Positions 7,210-16,694 are shown, counted from the stretch's first letter. The stretch: DNA of 35,822 bases from Chitinophagaceae bacterium (GCA_947452925.1 CANGFK010000006.1:1-35822), one strand, 5' to 3'. Made by a program: numbers and translations. Notes: a model not told the origin generated them from the letters alone.

Positions 7210-8721
7210 TTATTCTCCAGTAAGTGTAAGCGGATAAGCATAAGTACCTTGGAAACCAGGATAAATACCCATCAATCTCACTGTACCTCCCTTAGCATTG
7301 GTTAATGCTTTCTTTAGGTCATCTACATTCTTTATCTCTTCATCATTTACACTAGTAATTACAAATCCGTCTTGCATTTTAGTCGCTTTCAACAAACCTT
7401 CTTTTATCTTTTTCACCAATACGCCACCACCTATGTCATTGGCAGAAGCGACTTTCTTGTCAAGATTTTCCAGATCAGCACCCAATGACTCAATGATGCT
7501 CTTGTTTTTAACGACATCTGTATTGCCCACTTTATTTTTTAGTATTACATTGGCGGTTGTTTCCTTGCCATCTCTTAAGTAGGTGATGGTAATTTTGTCA
7601 CCCGGTTTGTAGCGTGCAACTTGTTCCACCAATTCAGGGCCAGTTACTACTTTCACTCCATTGATTTTGGTAACCACATCTCCTTTTTTAATGCCAGCTA
7701 AGTTTGCAGCACCACCAGCAGGTGTTTCCATCACGTACACACCATCTACATCTTTAATGCCTTGTTTGGCTTTCTCCTCATCGCTCATGGATTCATTAGG
7801 ATAAGAAATACCTATGAATGCTCTTTGTACAGTACCAAATTTGATGATGTCGTTCACTACTTTCTTCACAATGTTCACTGGAATTGCGTAGGAATAACCA
7901 GCATAAGAACCAGTTGGAGAGGCAATAGCAGAGTTGATGCCTATCAGTTCGCCATTGGTATTAATCAATGCACCACCACTATTACCCGGATTTACCGCAG
8001 CATCTGTCTGGATAAAAGATTCTACAGGGGTAGAACTTTGCTTTTCGTTGATGTTGATGCTTCTTGCTTTTGCACTCACAATACCCGCAGTAACGGTTAC
8101 ATCCAGGTTTAGTGGATAGCCAATTGCAAGCACCCATTGTCCCAGTTTGGCATCATCGCTATTACCATAAACAAGGTAGGGTAGGGCTTTAGCATCAATC
8201 TTCAATACCGCCAAATCACTACTAGGGTCAGTACCCAAAAGTGTTGCTTTATAACTTTTTTTATTGGTAAGGGTGATGTTTATTTCGTCTGCGCCGTCAA
8301 CAACGTGGTTGTTGGTTACAATCAAGCCATCTTCGCTTATTATTACACCACTACCACTTGCTCTCTGTTCAGGAATAGTCTGAACACGAGGGCCATTAAA
8401 AAATTGTTCGAATAAATCGCCTCCAAACATGTCTCCAAAAGGGTTCTTTTGCTGAGGAGCATTGCTGGTTACCTGACGTGCTTTTGTTTTTGTTTTAATG
8501 TGGACCACAGCAGGAGTTGCGGACAAAGCAGCAGATGTAAAGTCTATGTTGGAACTCGGTCCGTTGTTGCCACCGAAGAAACCAGCATAATTGGAGGGTA
8601 TTTTGCCGGGCTCCTGTACATTGGCATACTGGCTTTGCATTAGTTTAGTGTATCCAAAAACACTTACTAATGCAGTTGTGGCACTAATGCCCACAATCGT
8701 TAAGATGTTTTTTACATTCAT
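7210..8721 (-). CDS. HtrA/DegP-family periplasmic serine protease
   Basis: A periplasmic quality-control protease/chaperone. The ORF track begins 15 codons upstream, but the ATG at 8721 (MNVKNILTIVGISATTALVSVFGYTKLMQ) puts a signal/anchor segment at the N terminus and gives 503 residues. The catalytic triad is complete: His139 (VTNNHVVDG), Asp169 (SSDLAVLKID) and Ser248 (NPGNSGGAL). Two PDZ domains follow (~300-390 with YVMETPAGGAANLAGIKKGD, and ~420-495 with FVITSVNDEEIKNVDDLKKA). The architecture is that of DegP/DegQ. A long linker before the protease domain is rich in N, G and F. It is monocistronic, divergent from trmN6, with its own terminator. Confidence 0.95.
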   Translation of the reverse strand: MNVKNILTIVGISATTALVSVFGYTKLMQSQYANVQEPGKIPSNYAGFFGGNNGPSSNIDFTSAALSATPAVVHIKTKTKARQVTSNAPQQKNPFGDMFGGDLFEQFFNGPRVQTIPEQRASGSGVIISEDGLIVTNNHVVDGADEINITLTNKKSYKATLLGTDPSSDLAVLKIDAKALPYLVYGNSDDAKLGQWVLAIGYPLNLDVTVTAGIVSAKARSININEKQSSTPVESFIQTDAAVNPGNSGGALINTNGELIGINSAIASPTGSYAGYSYAIPVNIVKKVVNDIIKFGTVQRAFIGISYPNESMSDEEKAKQGIKDVDGVYVMETPAGGAANLAGIKKGDVVTKINGVKVVTGPELVEQVARYKPGDKITITYLRDGKETTANVILKNKVGNTDVVKNKSIIESLGADLENLDKKVASANDIGGGVLVKKIKEGLLKATKMQDGFVITSVNDEEIKNVDDLKKALTNAKGGTVRLMGIYPGFQGTYAYPLTLTGE

Positions 8722-8787
8722 AGTACTAATTTTTTTGTGCATTAAACAAATTATATGCCTTTCCAAGTGTAAATAAACAAACCTGTT

Positions 8788-8865
8788 GCTTAGTCAGTTT
8801 GAAGCGCTCTTCTATTAACATTTTTTTTGCGACTAAGCTCATTTTGTCAGTTTTTGTTAATAGAA
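8788..8865. other. Overlapping inverted repeats in the htrA/trmN6 spacer
   Basis: Stem 1 is GCTTAGTC (8788-8795) with GACTAAGC (8831-8838). Stem 2 is TTCTATTAACA (8810-8820) with TGTTAATAGAA (8855-8865). One arm of stem 2 is inside the loop of stem 1 and the other is outside, which is pseudoknot topology. It could equally be a pair of operators; nothing else in the 240-nt spacer was recognised apart from the trmN6 -7 box. Confidence 0.4.
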
Positions 8866-8907
8866 ACTGCAATATTTACAAGTACTCAACGGCAGTAAAT
8901 GTAATAG

Positions 8908-8915
8908 TACCTTTG
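8908..8915 (+). promoter_or_regulatory. trmN6 -7 promoter element
   Basis: TACCTTTG, an exact TAnnTTTG match, 46 nt upstream of the trmN6 ATG. Confidence 0.5.
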
Positions 8916-8961
8916 GCAAGTTTTCGTTAAAAAGTAATTAAGTAAATAAATAACTGGATGA

Positions 8962-9690
8962 ATGGCAAATAACTACTTTCAATTCAAGCAATTTTTGATA
9001 CACCAGCGGTATGCTGCTATGAAAGTAACCACCGATGCCTGTTTATTTGGCGCATGGGCAGCAAGCAAAATTGAGCATGGAGAATGGGGAAGCATTCATA
9101 AAACAGTGCTAGATATAGGAACTGGAACAGGATTATTGACCTTGATGCTTGCACAAAAGAATCCATCTGCTTTGATTGATGCAGTAGAAATAGAGGTAGA
9201 AGCAGCAAAAGAAGCAGCAGATAATTTGGGCAAGTCGGTTTGGCAAGATAGGACTAAAGTGATTAATGAGGACATTCTTAGTTATAAATCAAATGAACAG
9301 TATGATTTTATTATTACCAATCCTCCCTTTTTTGATAATGACTTGAAAAGCGACTCTAATCAACGAAACCTGGCTATGCATAGTGAGGCATTGAGTTTAG
9401 ATGAATTGTTAGGTTCCATAAAAAGATTACTAAAGGCAGATGGTCAGTTTGCCATCTTGCTTCCTACGCATCGTTTTATTGAGTTTGAGAAAAAGGCATT
9501 AGCGGAAGAATTTCATCTAAAAGAAAAGGTATTGGTAAAACAAACGCCGAAGCACACTGGATTCCGAAGTATGCTTTTATTTGGTTTTGAGAAAGTAGTT
9601 ACGCTTGAAAAGCAGTTAATTATAAAAGAAAACGAAGCTTATACAGTGGATTTTATTGCCTTATTAAAAGACTACTATCTATACCTATAA
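8962..9690 (+). CDS. trmN6: tRNA1(Val) (adenine(37)-N6)-methyltransferase
   Basis: A cytosolic AdoMet-dependent N6-adenine methyltransferase that modifies A37 of tRNA1(Val) (the YfiC family). The 242 residues show the order expected: an N-terminal FQFKQFLIHQRYAAMKVTTD signature, motif I VLDIGTGTGLLTLMLAQ (~residues 50-66), the acidic VEIE at the end of strand 2, and the catalytic NPPFF motif IV (~115-119). The 'NPPF' form and the N-terminal QxxxxMKVTTDxxL block separate it from ribosomal RNA small-subunit methyltransferases. The start at 8962 is supported by the -7 box upstream and by the short conserved N terminus. Confidence 0.92.
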   Translation: MANNYFQFKQFLIHQRYAAMKVTTDACLFGAWAASKIEHGEWGSIHKTVLDIGTGTGLLTLMLAQKNPSALIDAVEIEVEAAKEAADNLGKSVWQDRTKVINEDILSYKSNEQYDFIITNPPFFDNDLKSDSNQRNLAMHSEALSLDELLGSIKRLLKADGQFAILLPTHRFIEFEKKALAEEFHLKEKVLVKQTPKHTGFRSMLLFGFEKVVTLEKQLIIKENEAYTVDFIALLKDYYLYL

Positions 9691-9733
9691 ATATCCTTTA
9701 AAAAATGTATAAATACATCTAGCCAAATTCCCC

Positions 9734-9741
9734 TACTTTTG
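9734..9741 (+). promoter_or_regulatory. rplY -7 promoter element
   Basis: TACTTTTG, an exact TAnnTTTG match, 23 nt upstream of the rplY ATG and 44 nt after the trmN6 stop. It suggests rplY has its own promoter. Confidence 0.5.
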
Positions 9742-9764
9742 CCGCCTAAAAATTTTTAAGTAAA

Positions 9765-10355
9765 ATGAAAACAGTTACAATCGAAGGACAATTGAGAACC
9801 GGAGTTGGCAAAAAAGCTGCCCGTCAACTACGCGCTCAAGAATTAGTGCCAGGTGTAATTTATGGTGGGCCAACTGAATTGACTTTTGCTGCTCCAACAA
9901 AAGCTTTCAAACCATTAGTATACACAGGCGAATTCCAGTATGCACAAGTGAATCTGGAAGGGAAAAGTTATAAATGTATTTTAAAGGACTTACAGTTTGA
10001 TACTGTAACCGATGCATTAATCCATGTAGATTTACTTGAATTGGTTGATACCAAGAAAGTAATCGCCGATTTGCCATTGAAGTATGTAGGTACTTCAAAG
10101 GGTGTTAAAGAAGGTGGTAAGCTCGTTGTAAAGATGAAGAGCATAAAGGTGAAAACACTTCCTAAGTTCTTGAAAGAATTTATTGAGGTAGACATCACAA
10201 ATCTTGCTTTGAACGAAAACTTACGTGTGTCAGATATCGTAACATCTGATTATGAAGTTATGAACTCTCCACGTATTCCAATCGCTTCAGTAGTAATGAC
10301 TCGTCAGTTGAAACAAGCAGAAGCAAGTGCTGCAAAAGACGAAAAGAAAAAATAA
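9765..10355 (+). CDS. rplY: 50S ribosomal protein L25/Ctc
   Basis: Binds 5S rRNA in the large ribosomal subunit. The 196-residue product is the long two-domain (TL5/Ctc) type. The N-terminal 5S-binding domain (VTIEGQLRTGVGKKAARQLRAQ, VPGVIYGG, YKCILKDLQFDTVTDALIHVD) runs to about residue 90, and the C-terminal beta domain to about 180 (VKTLPKFLKEFIEVDITNLALNENLRVSDI). The tail is Ala/Lys-rich. It follows trmN6 on the same strand but has its own -7 box. It ends at a strong hairpin terminator. Confidence 0.96.
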   Translation: MKTVTIEGQLRTGVGKKAARQLRAQELVPGVIYGGPTELTFAAPTKAFKPLVYTGEFQYAQVNLEGKSYKCILKDLQFDTVTDALIHVDLLELVDTKKVIADLPLKYVGTSKGVKEGGKLVVKMKSIKVKTLPKFLKEFIEVDITNLALNENLRVSDIVTSDYEVMNSPRIPIASVVMTRQLKQAEASAAKDEKKK

Positions 10356-10374
10356 TCTTTCTGAATCATTTAAT

Positions 10375-10407
10375 AAAAGAGCCTCTTCAATTGAAGAGGC
10401 TCTTTTT
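10375..10407. terminator. Bidirectional terminator of rplY and the permease
   Basis: A near-perfect 16-bp palindrome (AAAAGAGCCTCTTCAA / TTGAAGAGGCTCTTTT) with T runs on both strands, between two convergent genes. Confidence 0.92.
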
Positions 10408-10445
10408 GTTTCTAGCAACCTGTAACCTATAACGTACATCTCTTG

Positions 10446-11744
10446 TTAGTTCATAGAGTTCTTCTTGCCCCAAACCCAATAAACAATTGCACCAACCAAA
10501 ATTAAAGACAAACCATAGAAACTCACCCAGGGTTTTAAGGTGAAGCCATAATATAATATCCACGCATTGATTCCTAAAAATAGAACTGGCGTAAAAGGAT
10601 ATCCCCAAGTTTTGTATGCATGTGGTTGATTGGGGAAGCTTTTACGTAGTTTGAAGATGCCGAAAACCGTCAGGCTTGTAGAGAGCGTTAGCGTGAAGCC
10701 AATAAGGTCAATTACAAATTGAAACTGGTTTATCAACACCAATACGGCTGCTACTAATGACTGTGTAATGATGGCATAAGAAGGTGAACCGTGTTTGTTT
10801 GTACGTGCTAGAAAAGCAAGTTTAGGCACTTCTCCTTGTAGGCAAGCACTCACACGTGGGCCTGCAAATGTCATAGCGCTGATGGTACTTACCAATGAAA
10901 TGGAGATTATAATCGCCATCAATGAGGCACCAATCTTACCAAACATATATTGTGCCGCCACAAAACCAACTTCTAGTTGTCCCTTCATTGCATCAACGGG
11001 CGCTGCGTGCAGAAAAGCCCAGTTGAGTAATACATATAATACTGTAACAATACCCGTTCCTGCAATTAGTGCAACAGGGAGCTTCTTTTCGGGATTCTTC
11101 ATTTCACCAGCAATGTATGAAGCTGCATTCCACCCTGTGTAGGCATAAGAAACCCAATAGAGATTCACACCAAAGAAAGGGCTTGTGAAAACTTCTTTCC
11201 ATGCTTTAGCTGAAGGATAGACATTGATAGTGTGGTGTACTTTGGTAAGAAATCCTGCTGCTATCAAGAAACAAATGATACAAATATTGGCAATAGTTGC
11301 TAGTTGCTGAAATTTGCTTCCGATGATTACATGCCATGCGTGAATGACGGTTATAAGTACAAGCATTCCTAGCCCTGTGGCAAGAATGGGCAACACAGGA
11401 AATACGCTGTGCAGGTAGTTTCCTAAGGCAATGGAAACTGCTGCCACCGGAGCTGCAAAACCTACAAAAGCCGACACCCAGCCAGCAAGAAAGCCTAGCA
11501 TTGGATTGTAAAGATTCTTTAGAAAGTTATATTCTCCTCCATTATTGGGGAATGCAGCACCAAGTTCTCCATAAACCAACGCCCCACAAACAGCGATGAT
11601 ACCTCCTACTACCCAAAGCATCAGCACAGCAAAGATTGATTGCATATTGCTAAGCTGAAAGCCTAGACTGGTATAAATACCGCTTCCAATCATATTGGCA
11701 ATTACAAGCGCAATTGCTGTTGGAATGCCTAGTTGTCTTTTCAT
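10446..11744 (-). CDS. APC-family amino-acid permease
   Basis: An inner-membrane secondary transporter of the amino acid-polyamine-organocation superfamily, 432 residues, with about 12 hydrophobic helices. The first helix carries the substrate-loop signature IANMIGSGIYTSLGFQL (family consensus G-x-G-x-G). The following helices include the GELGAAFPNNGGEYNFL stretch typical of LAT/APC transporters. The ORF track starts with a TTG six codons upstream; the ATG at 11744 (MKRQLGIPTAIALV) puts TM1 directly at the N terminus. The substrate is not deducible. It is monocistronic, divergent from the TonB receptor, with a TACATTTG -7 box. Confidence 0.9.
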   Translation of the reverse strand: MKRQLGIPTAIALVIANMIGSGIYTSLGFQLSNMQSIFAVLMLWVVGGIIAVCGALVYGELGAAFPNNGGEYNFLKNLYNPMLGFLAGWVSAFVGFAAPVAAVSIALGNYLHSVFPVLPILATGLGMLVLITVIHAWHVIIGSKFQQLATIANICIICFLIAAGFLTKVHHTINVYPSAKAWKEVFTSPFFGVNLYWVSYAYTGWNAASYIAGEMKNPEKKLPVALIAGTGIVTVLYVLLNWAFLHAAPVDAMKGQLEVGFVAAQYMFGKIGASLMAIIISISLVSTISAMTFAGPRVSACLQGEVPKLAFLARTNKHGSPSYAIITQSLVAAVLVLINQFQFVIDLIGFTLTLSTSLTVFGIFKLRKSFPNQPHAYKTWGYPFTPVLFLGINAWILYYGFTLKPWVSFYGLSLILVGAIVYWVWGKKNSMN

Positions 11745-12058
11745 GTTTCTTTTGTCTGTCAATTTAGGTAGATGAAGTTTGTTGCTCTCAAATGTAAAGG
11801 AACATGGGATTTAAATATGGTTTTGTACTTTGAAAGGTGAAAATAGGTTCTAGTTGATGTAATTAAAAAATGATTAAATGAAAACAATATTGCTTTTGTT
11901 ATGTCTTGCAAAAGGAAGTATTCTAAAATATGTTTTATTCAAATGTGTTGGGATGATAAGTTACTAGCGACTTTTTTGCCTTAATTTGAATTAAAAATAG
12001 TATTTTGGCAGTTCAACAACACTCTTTTCTAACTTTAAACAATCTAAAAGTAAAACAC
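11745..12058. other. Divergent permease/TonB-receptor intergenic region
   Basis: 314 nt with no gene. Besides the permease -7 box, there is a weaker candidate for the TonB receptor: TTTG (11975-11978), a 22-nt gap and TATTTTG (12001-12007), about 50 nt before the ATG. A TTAATT-TG-AATTAA dyad (11981-11994) sits between them, a possible operator. Nothing else was recognised. Confidence 0.45.
11789..11796 (-). promoter_or_regulatory. Permease -7 promoter element
   Basis: TACATTTG on the minus strand, an exact TAnnTTTG match, 44 nt upstream of the permease ATG. Confidence 0.5.
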
Positions 12059-14974
12059 ATGAGGACACTTATTACGCTTTTATTAGTCTCTTGTTCGTGC
12101 ATTTTGTTTGCACAGAAGACAAAAGTTTCAGGTATTGTTACAAATAATGGGGCGCCTTTGGAAGGTATTCTGGTCAAGGTAAAGTCCTCAAAATCTGGTA
12201 CTGCAACAAGCAAGGATGGTTCTTTCACTGTCTCTGTTGCTGCAATCGATGATCTGGAAATTAGCGGTATAGGCTTTACCACCAAGAAAGTACACGTTAC
12301 AAATGCTAGTTCAAATTTGAGTATTGTTTTGGAAACAAGTGCGGTAGAACTAAAAGAGGTTGTGATGGTGGGTAGCCGACGTGGCGGAAGGGTGAAAACA
12401 GAATCACCTGTACCAATAGATGTCATAAATGTAAATCAAACTGGACAAACTACCGCTAAGCCAGACCTAATGAGCCAATTGAACATGGCGGTTCCTTCAT
12501 TCAACTATAACAAGCAAAGTGGTGCAGATGGTTCTGATGCCATAGATTTTGCTAGTTTGAGGGGCTTAGGATTTGACCAAACACTTGTACTGGTGAATGG
12601 TAAACGTAGGCACTTGTCTGCCTTTGTAAATCAACTCGGAACTAGAGGGCGTGGTAATAGCGGTACCGATTTAAATGCAATACCAGAAGCTGCAATAGAT
12701 AGGATTGAGATATTGCGCGATGGCGCATCAGCACAATATGGTTCTGATGCAATTGCTGGTGTATTAAACATTATACTAAAAAAAGACATTGATCATTTGT
12801 CCGTAAATGCTGGCTGGTCTGGTTACTATGACCACAAATACAATACATTGAACAATGTTGAACCAAGTCAGTACTATACAAGTTCATGGATCGATGGAAA
12901 AACATTTACACTAAGCCTTAATGACGGTTTTAAGATTGGCAAAAACGGAGGTTTTATCAATATTGGCGCGAACTTTCTAAATCAAGGAAAAACATTCAGA
13001 GCCGTGCCTGACACAAACGTATCTACCAATGACCATGCATTAACACCAAATGTTTGGAGAAGGGCTTTTGGTGATGGCAGTGTTACTTCGGGTGGGGCAA
13101 TGTTTAATGCTGAATTACCAATAGCAGGAACTAAAACAACTTTTTACACTTTTGGAGGCTATAATTACAAGAACTCTAATGTGTATGCATGGACGAGAAA
13201 TTTTTCAGCTGATCCTCAGAAATTTCCAACAAATCCTGATGGAACTTTAATATTTGTTCCAAGCATAATGCATGTTGCGGGTGCGTCTGATGGCACAATT
13301 TCTCCTAATAATGTATTTTATAATCCACAAGAAGATGTTCATGTAACAGATATTTCCTATGCTGCTGGTTTTAAAGGAACTGCTAGCTGTGGTTGGGACT
13401 GGGATGTAAGCAATGTATTTGGCTATAATGATTTTCACTATTATGGAAAAAACACCTTTAATGCTACCTTGAATAACTCACTTCCCGCATCTTCAATAAA
13501 AACAGGATTTGATGATGGTGGATTTAACTTCTTACAAAATACAACTAACTTAGACCTTAGTAAGCATTATGAAACTGTTGCTAATGGATTAACAGTTGCC
13601 TTGGGTGGAGAATTTCGTTATGAGAAGTATAAACTATACGCGGGAGAACCAGATTCGTATGGTTACGACGTTGCAAACAAACTATTTCCAAGTCTATATG
13701 GAAGCGGAGATGAGGATTCATTAAGAAAACCTGCATCTGGTTCACAAGGGTTTCCCGGATTTACACCATTCGATGCCACTTCTGCAACAAGAACCAACGT
13801 GGGTGGATATGTAAATGCTACCCTTGATGTGACCAAGGACTGGTTGATTGATGCAGCTACTCGATTTGAGAATTATTCAGACTTTGGCTTTGTAAACACA
13901 TATAAATTAGCTACAAGATACAAAGTTGCAGAAGATTTCAATGTCAGAGGTTCTGTTAGTACAGGTTTTAGGGCACCTAGTTTGCAACAGCTGAATTTTA
14001 GCAATACCAACACAAACGTTCAGAAGATAAATGGTGTTCCGTCTTTGGTTTATGTGAAATTAGTGCCTAATTATAGTTCGATTGCAAGGGCAGTTGGTAT
14101 ACCTAAATTGAAGCAGGAGACTTCTGTAAATTATAGCTTAGGATTTAGTCTGAAACCTGCAAAAAACTTGACCGTAACAGTTGATGGATACCTTATTAAA
14201 ATGAAAAACAGGATAGTTATCACTGGTAATTACGGTGCCGCTATACCTGCTTTGAAGGATGTATTAGCAAATAATAATCCCCCACTGTTTGCTGCCAACT
14301 TTTTTGTGAATGCAGTAAATACAACCAACACAGGCGTTGATATTGTAATAGACTACACAAAGAAGTGGGGCAAAAATGGTTTCAAGGCGCTCCTTGCAGG
14401 AAACATTCAGAAAGTAAATATTGATAACATCAACGTTCCTTCCGATTTAGGGACAAGTTATGCAGACCAACAAGCGTTCTTTAGTTCAAGAGAGCAGGCT
14501 TTCCTGATTGCTTCTGCACCTAAAACTAAGTTCTCTTTAGCGCTTGAATACTCTTACAATAATTTTGCAATTGGAACTCACCTCACTCATTTTGGCAAGC
14601 TTGTAACCAAGGGATTTGGTAATAGCAGCCTGGCGGGTGCGCCAGATAATGGGCCTGGTGGGGCAGGAATCTCTGACCAATATTCTGGTTGGGATCCTTA
14701 CACAGCAAAAGATGATGGTTCTGGTGCAATACCTGAGGACTTTGTGTTTAATGGTAAATTAGCTACTGATATTTACACATCATACAAGGTTTCAAGATCT
14801 GTATCTATAACGGTTGGTGCTGATAACATATTTAATGTTCATCCAAATCTGGCAGTTACTAAAGGTGCACACCAAAGTTCTTGGGGAGACAGTGAATCGG
14901 GTGGGCCGTTTGATTCAGTTCAGATGGGTTTCAATGGTCTGAGGTTATTTACCAAGCTAGCTTTTAATTTCTAG
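12059..14974 (+). CDS. TonB-dependent outer-membrane receptor
   Basis: An energy-coupled outer-membrane importer, 971 residues from the ATG at 12059; the ORF-track start 18 codons upstream would bury the signal peptide (MRTLITLLLVSCSCILFAQ). The order is signal peptide, carboxypeptidase-regulatory-like domain (~20-100, VSGIVTNNGAPLEGILVKVK), plug (~115-235) and a 22-strand barrel ending in aromatic F. The plug has SLRGLGFDQTLVLVNGKRRH and the classic IDRIEILRDGASAQYGSDAIAGVLNI. No SusD partner follows, so it is more like a metal-chelate or vitamin receptor than a glycan (SusC) receptor. The ligand is unknown. It converges on the MbnP/MbnH/YHYH cluster, and a metal ligand is a reasonable but unproven idea. 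Confidence 0.93.
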   Translation: MRTLITLLLVSCSCILFAQKTKVSGIVTNNGAPLEGILVKVKSSKSGTATSKDGSFTVSVAAIDDLEISGIGFTTKKVHVTNASSNLSIVLETSAVELKEVVMVGSRRGGRVKTESPVPIDVINVNQTGQTTAKPDLMSQLNMAVPSFNYNKQSGADGSDAIDFASLRGLGFDQTLVLVNGKRRHLSAFVNQLGTRGRGNSGTDLNAIPEAAIDRIEILRDGASAQYGSDAIAGVLNIILKKDIDHLSVNAGWSGYYDHKYNTLNNVEPSQYYTSSWIDGKTFTLSLNDGFKIGKNGGFINIGANFLNQGKTFRAVPDTNVSTNDHALTPNVWRRAFGDGSVTSGGAMFNAELPIAGTKTTFYTFGGYNYKNSNVYAWTRNFSADPQKFPTNPDGTLIFVPSIMHVAGASDGTISPNNVFYNPQEDVHVTDISYAAGFKGTASCGWDWDVSNVFGYNDFHYYGKNTFNATLNNSLPASSIKTGFDDGGFNFLQNTTNLDLSKHYETVANGLTVALGGEFRYEKYKLYAGEPDSYGYDVANKLFPSLYGSGDEDSLRKPASGSQGFPGFTPFDATSATRTNVGGYVNATLDVTKDWLIDAATRFENYSDFGFVNTYKLATRYKVAEDFNVRGSVSTGFRAPSLQQLNFSNTNTNVQKINGVPSLVYVKLVPNYSSIARAVGIPKLKQETSVNYSLGFSLKPAKNLTVTVDGYLIKMKNRIVITGNYGAAIPALKDVLANNNPPLFAANFFVNAVNTTNTGVDIVIDYTKKWGKNGFKALLAGNIQKVNIDNINVPSDLGTSYADQQAFFSSREQAFLIASAPKTKFSLALEYSYNNFAIGTHLTHFGKLVTKGFGNSSLAGAPDNGPGGAGISDQYSGWDPYTAKDDGSGAIPEDFVFNGKLATDIYTSYKVSRSVSITVGADNIFNVHPNLAVTKGAHQSSWGDSESGGPFDSVQMGFNGLRLFTKLAFNF

Positions 14975-15006
14975 TAAATAAACAAATGCACGAATGTTCA
15001 GTAATA

Positions 15007-15038
15007 AAAAAGGTGGCAACAATTGTTGCCACCTTTTT
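15007..15038. terminator. Bidirectional terminator of the TonB receptor and the YHYH gene
   Basis: A 16-bp perfect stem (AAAAAGGTGGCAACAA / TTGTTGCCACCTTTTT) with T runs on both strands, centred between the two convergent stop codons. Confidence 0.92.
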
Positions 15039-15059
15039 AGTTTCGGATATTGGAATGTC

Positions 15060-16694
15060 TTACTTATTAATAATCACTTTATAAGATTGTTTGAAACCAC
15101 TGTCGTCGTATGCTGTGACAATATACTCACCTGCATAAAACGTTGCAGTCTCAATGATGGATAACGTACTTCCCTGCCCAATCGTTCTGCTTGCTACTGT
15201 TTGTCCTTTCATATTGGTAAGGATGAGGTGTATATCATTTTTGAGTAAATCACCTACTTGTATAATCAGATAATCCGAAGTAGGATTAGGAAATACTTTC
15301 AAGTTAAATGAAGCTTTCTTATTTCCTCCGACGCTGATAGTGCTTGAGTATTGAGTTTTGCCATCAATATCCCATTCTTTTAGTCTGTAATAGACCGTAA
15401 CTGAAAAATTGGATTTATCGGTATAGGAATATTCATTCTGCAAATTGCCCAAACTTGTTACACTTCCAATTTTTTGAAATGTTTTACTGTCGGTACTTCT
15501 CTCCACGTCAAATCTGCTACTGGTTATTTCGTTACTTGTCTTCCATTTCAAAAGAGTTGAATTGTTGATAATCCTCCCTGTGAATGATAAAAGCGTTACA
15601 GGTAAACTACTGCCAGTATACTGCGTTACACCTGTTGTTGGTACAGAACCAGTCTTTGAGTTGGCATAGACACCGTAAAAGGTAGGTCCAACCACATAAG
15701 GGTAAGCCGAATTCCAGTTAGCGTCTACGGTCGTAAAATAACAGTAAATTCCTTTTGGATATTCTGGCGTTACACAGAAACGTCCATTGTGCTCATCCAG
15801 ATAATCGGGTGTTACTGCTGAAGTCGTATCATAATAGTAGTCTTCTCTAAAATACCCCAAGAAATAGGTAGTGCTGACGTCGGGACCTGACTTCACAGAA
15901 GATCCATCGGAATAAGTATTTCTCTTGGTTAAATTTCTTAGTCTAAAACTGGATTTCATTCTTACAATACCGCCTGTACCATCTACATTTTTATATGCAT
16001 AAGCACCATAAATAGGGAATCCATCATACGTGAAGCCTAATAAAGGGGAATGTTTGGTGCTGTCCATTGTATACAGTCCATCCGAGTTGTATAAGTTGCA
16101 TACGGTGGAAACGTTCTTTAAATCAAACTTAAAAGCACTTGGGTTTTGGTGATGATGGTAATTCGTTCCTGCCGGGTGTCCTTTGGCACAATCAAAACCT
16201 ATCAGTTCACCAACAATCGCATCTCTGTTCCATACGCCATCACCTGAGCCTCCTCCTGGCCCACCTGCTAAAGTATTGCTTGTGCTATTCCAGGAATAAC
16301 CATCCCTATAATCAAACAAGGCAACGCCATTAATGAATATTCCTATGTTGCCCCCTGAAGTACTCGTATGGCTACCACTCTGAACCTGTGGATTTAGTGG
16401 TATCTTAAAAACAGTATTTTGGCTTCCTGCATTATTGGGATTCTTATCAAAATAAGGACCTGTGGGATAAGAAGGCAAGCCATTGGCTCTTATGTAAGCA
16501 TACGTAGAGGAATAATAGACCGTTTTTACATTAGCAGAATCTGCATCTTGTACAGGTGTGTAAGTCCCTTTTACGTAGTGACTAGCCTTTACGCCAGTAG
16601 TATTTAATAACCAAGCGGTGATGGCGGGGTTTGTTTGGGCATTGCTAGTTAGAAAGCAAGCCAATAGTGTAGATAGAATAGTTGTCCTTGTCAT
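15060..16694 (-). CDS. YHYH-domain protein with T9SS sorting domain
   Basis: A 544-residue secreted protein: signal peptide (~1-19, FLTSNAQ), YHYH domain (~85-345), fibronectin-like module (~365-455) and C-terminal T9SS type A sorting domain (VFPNPTSDYLIIQ, then FYAGEYIVTAYDDSG). The YHYH family is recognised from GIFINGVALFDYRDG, DAIVGELIGFDCAKGHP, the name-giving motif as TNYHHHQNP, and LLGFTYDGFPIYGAY. The biochemical role of the family is not established. The clustered His/Asp/Cys residues suggest metal binding. It is the third gene of an apparent operon after mbnP- and mbnH-like genes (61-nt gap), which points to a shared metal or oxidation function at the cell surface. Confidence 0.88.
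   Translation of the reverse strand: MTRTTILSTLLACFLTSNAQTNPAITAWLLNTTGVKASHYVKGTYTPVQDADSANVKTVYYSSTYAYIRANGLPSYPTGPYFDKNPNNAGSQNTVFKIPLNPQVQSGSHTSTSGGNIGIFINGVALFDYRDGYSWNSTSNTLAGGPGGGSGDGVWNRDAIVGELIGFDCAKGHPAGTNYHHHQNPSAFKFDLKNVSTVCNLYNSDGLYTMDSTKHSPLLGFTYDGFPIYGAYAYKNVDGTGGIVRMKSSFRLRNLTKRNTYSDGSSVKSGPDVSTTYFLGYFREDYYYDTTSAVTPDYLDEHNGRFCVTPEYPKGIYCYFTTVDANWNSAYPYVVGPTFYGVYANSKTGSVPTTGVTQYTGSSLPVTLLSFTGRIINNSTLLKWKTSNEITSSRFDVERSTDSKTFQKIGSVTSLGNLQNEYSYTDKSNFSVTVYYRLKEWDIDGKTQYSSTISVGGNKKASFNLKVFPNPTSDYLIIQVGDLLKNDIHLILTNMKGQTVASRTIGQGSTLSIIETATFYAGEYIVTAYDDSGFKQSYKVIINK

Noticed and set aside
7298-8776. Several plus-strand ORFs opposite htrA
   Set aside because: All within the confidently assigned protease gene; composition is that of an antisense shadow.
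12005-12058. Longer N terminus of the TonB receptor
   Set aside because: It would place 18 residues before a clear signal peptide and overlap the likely promoter; the ATG at 12059 is better.
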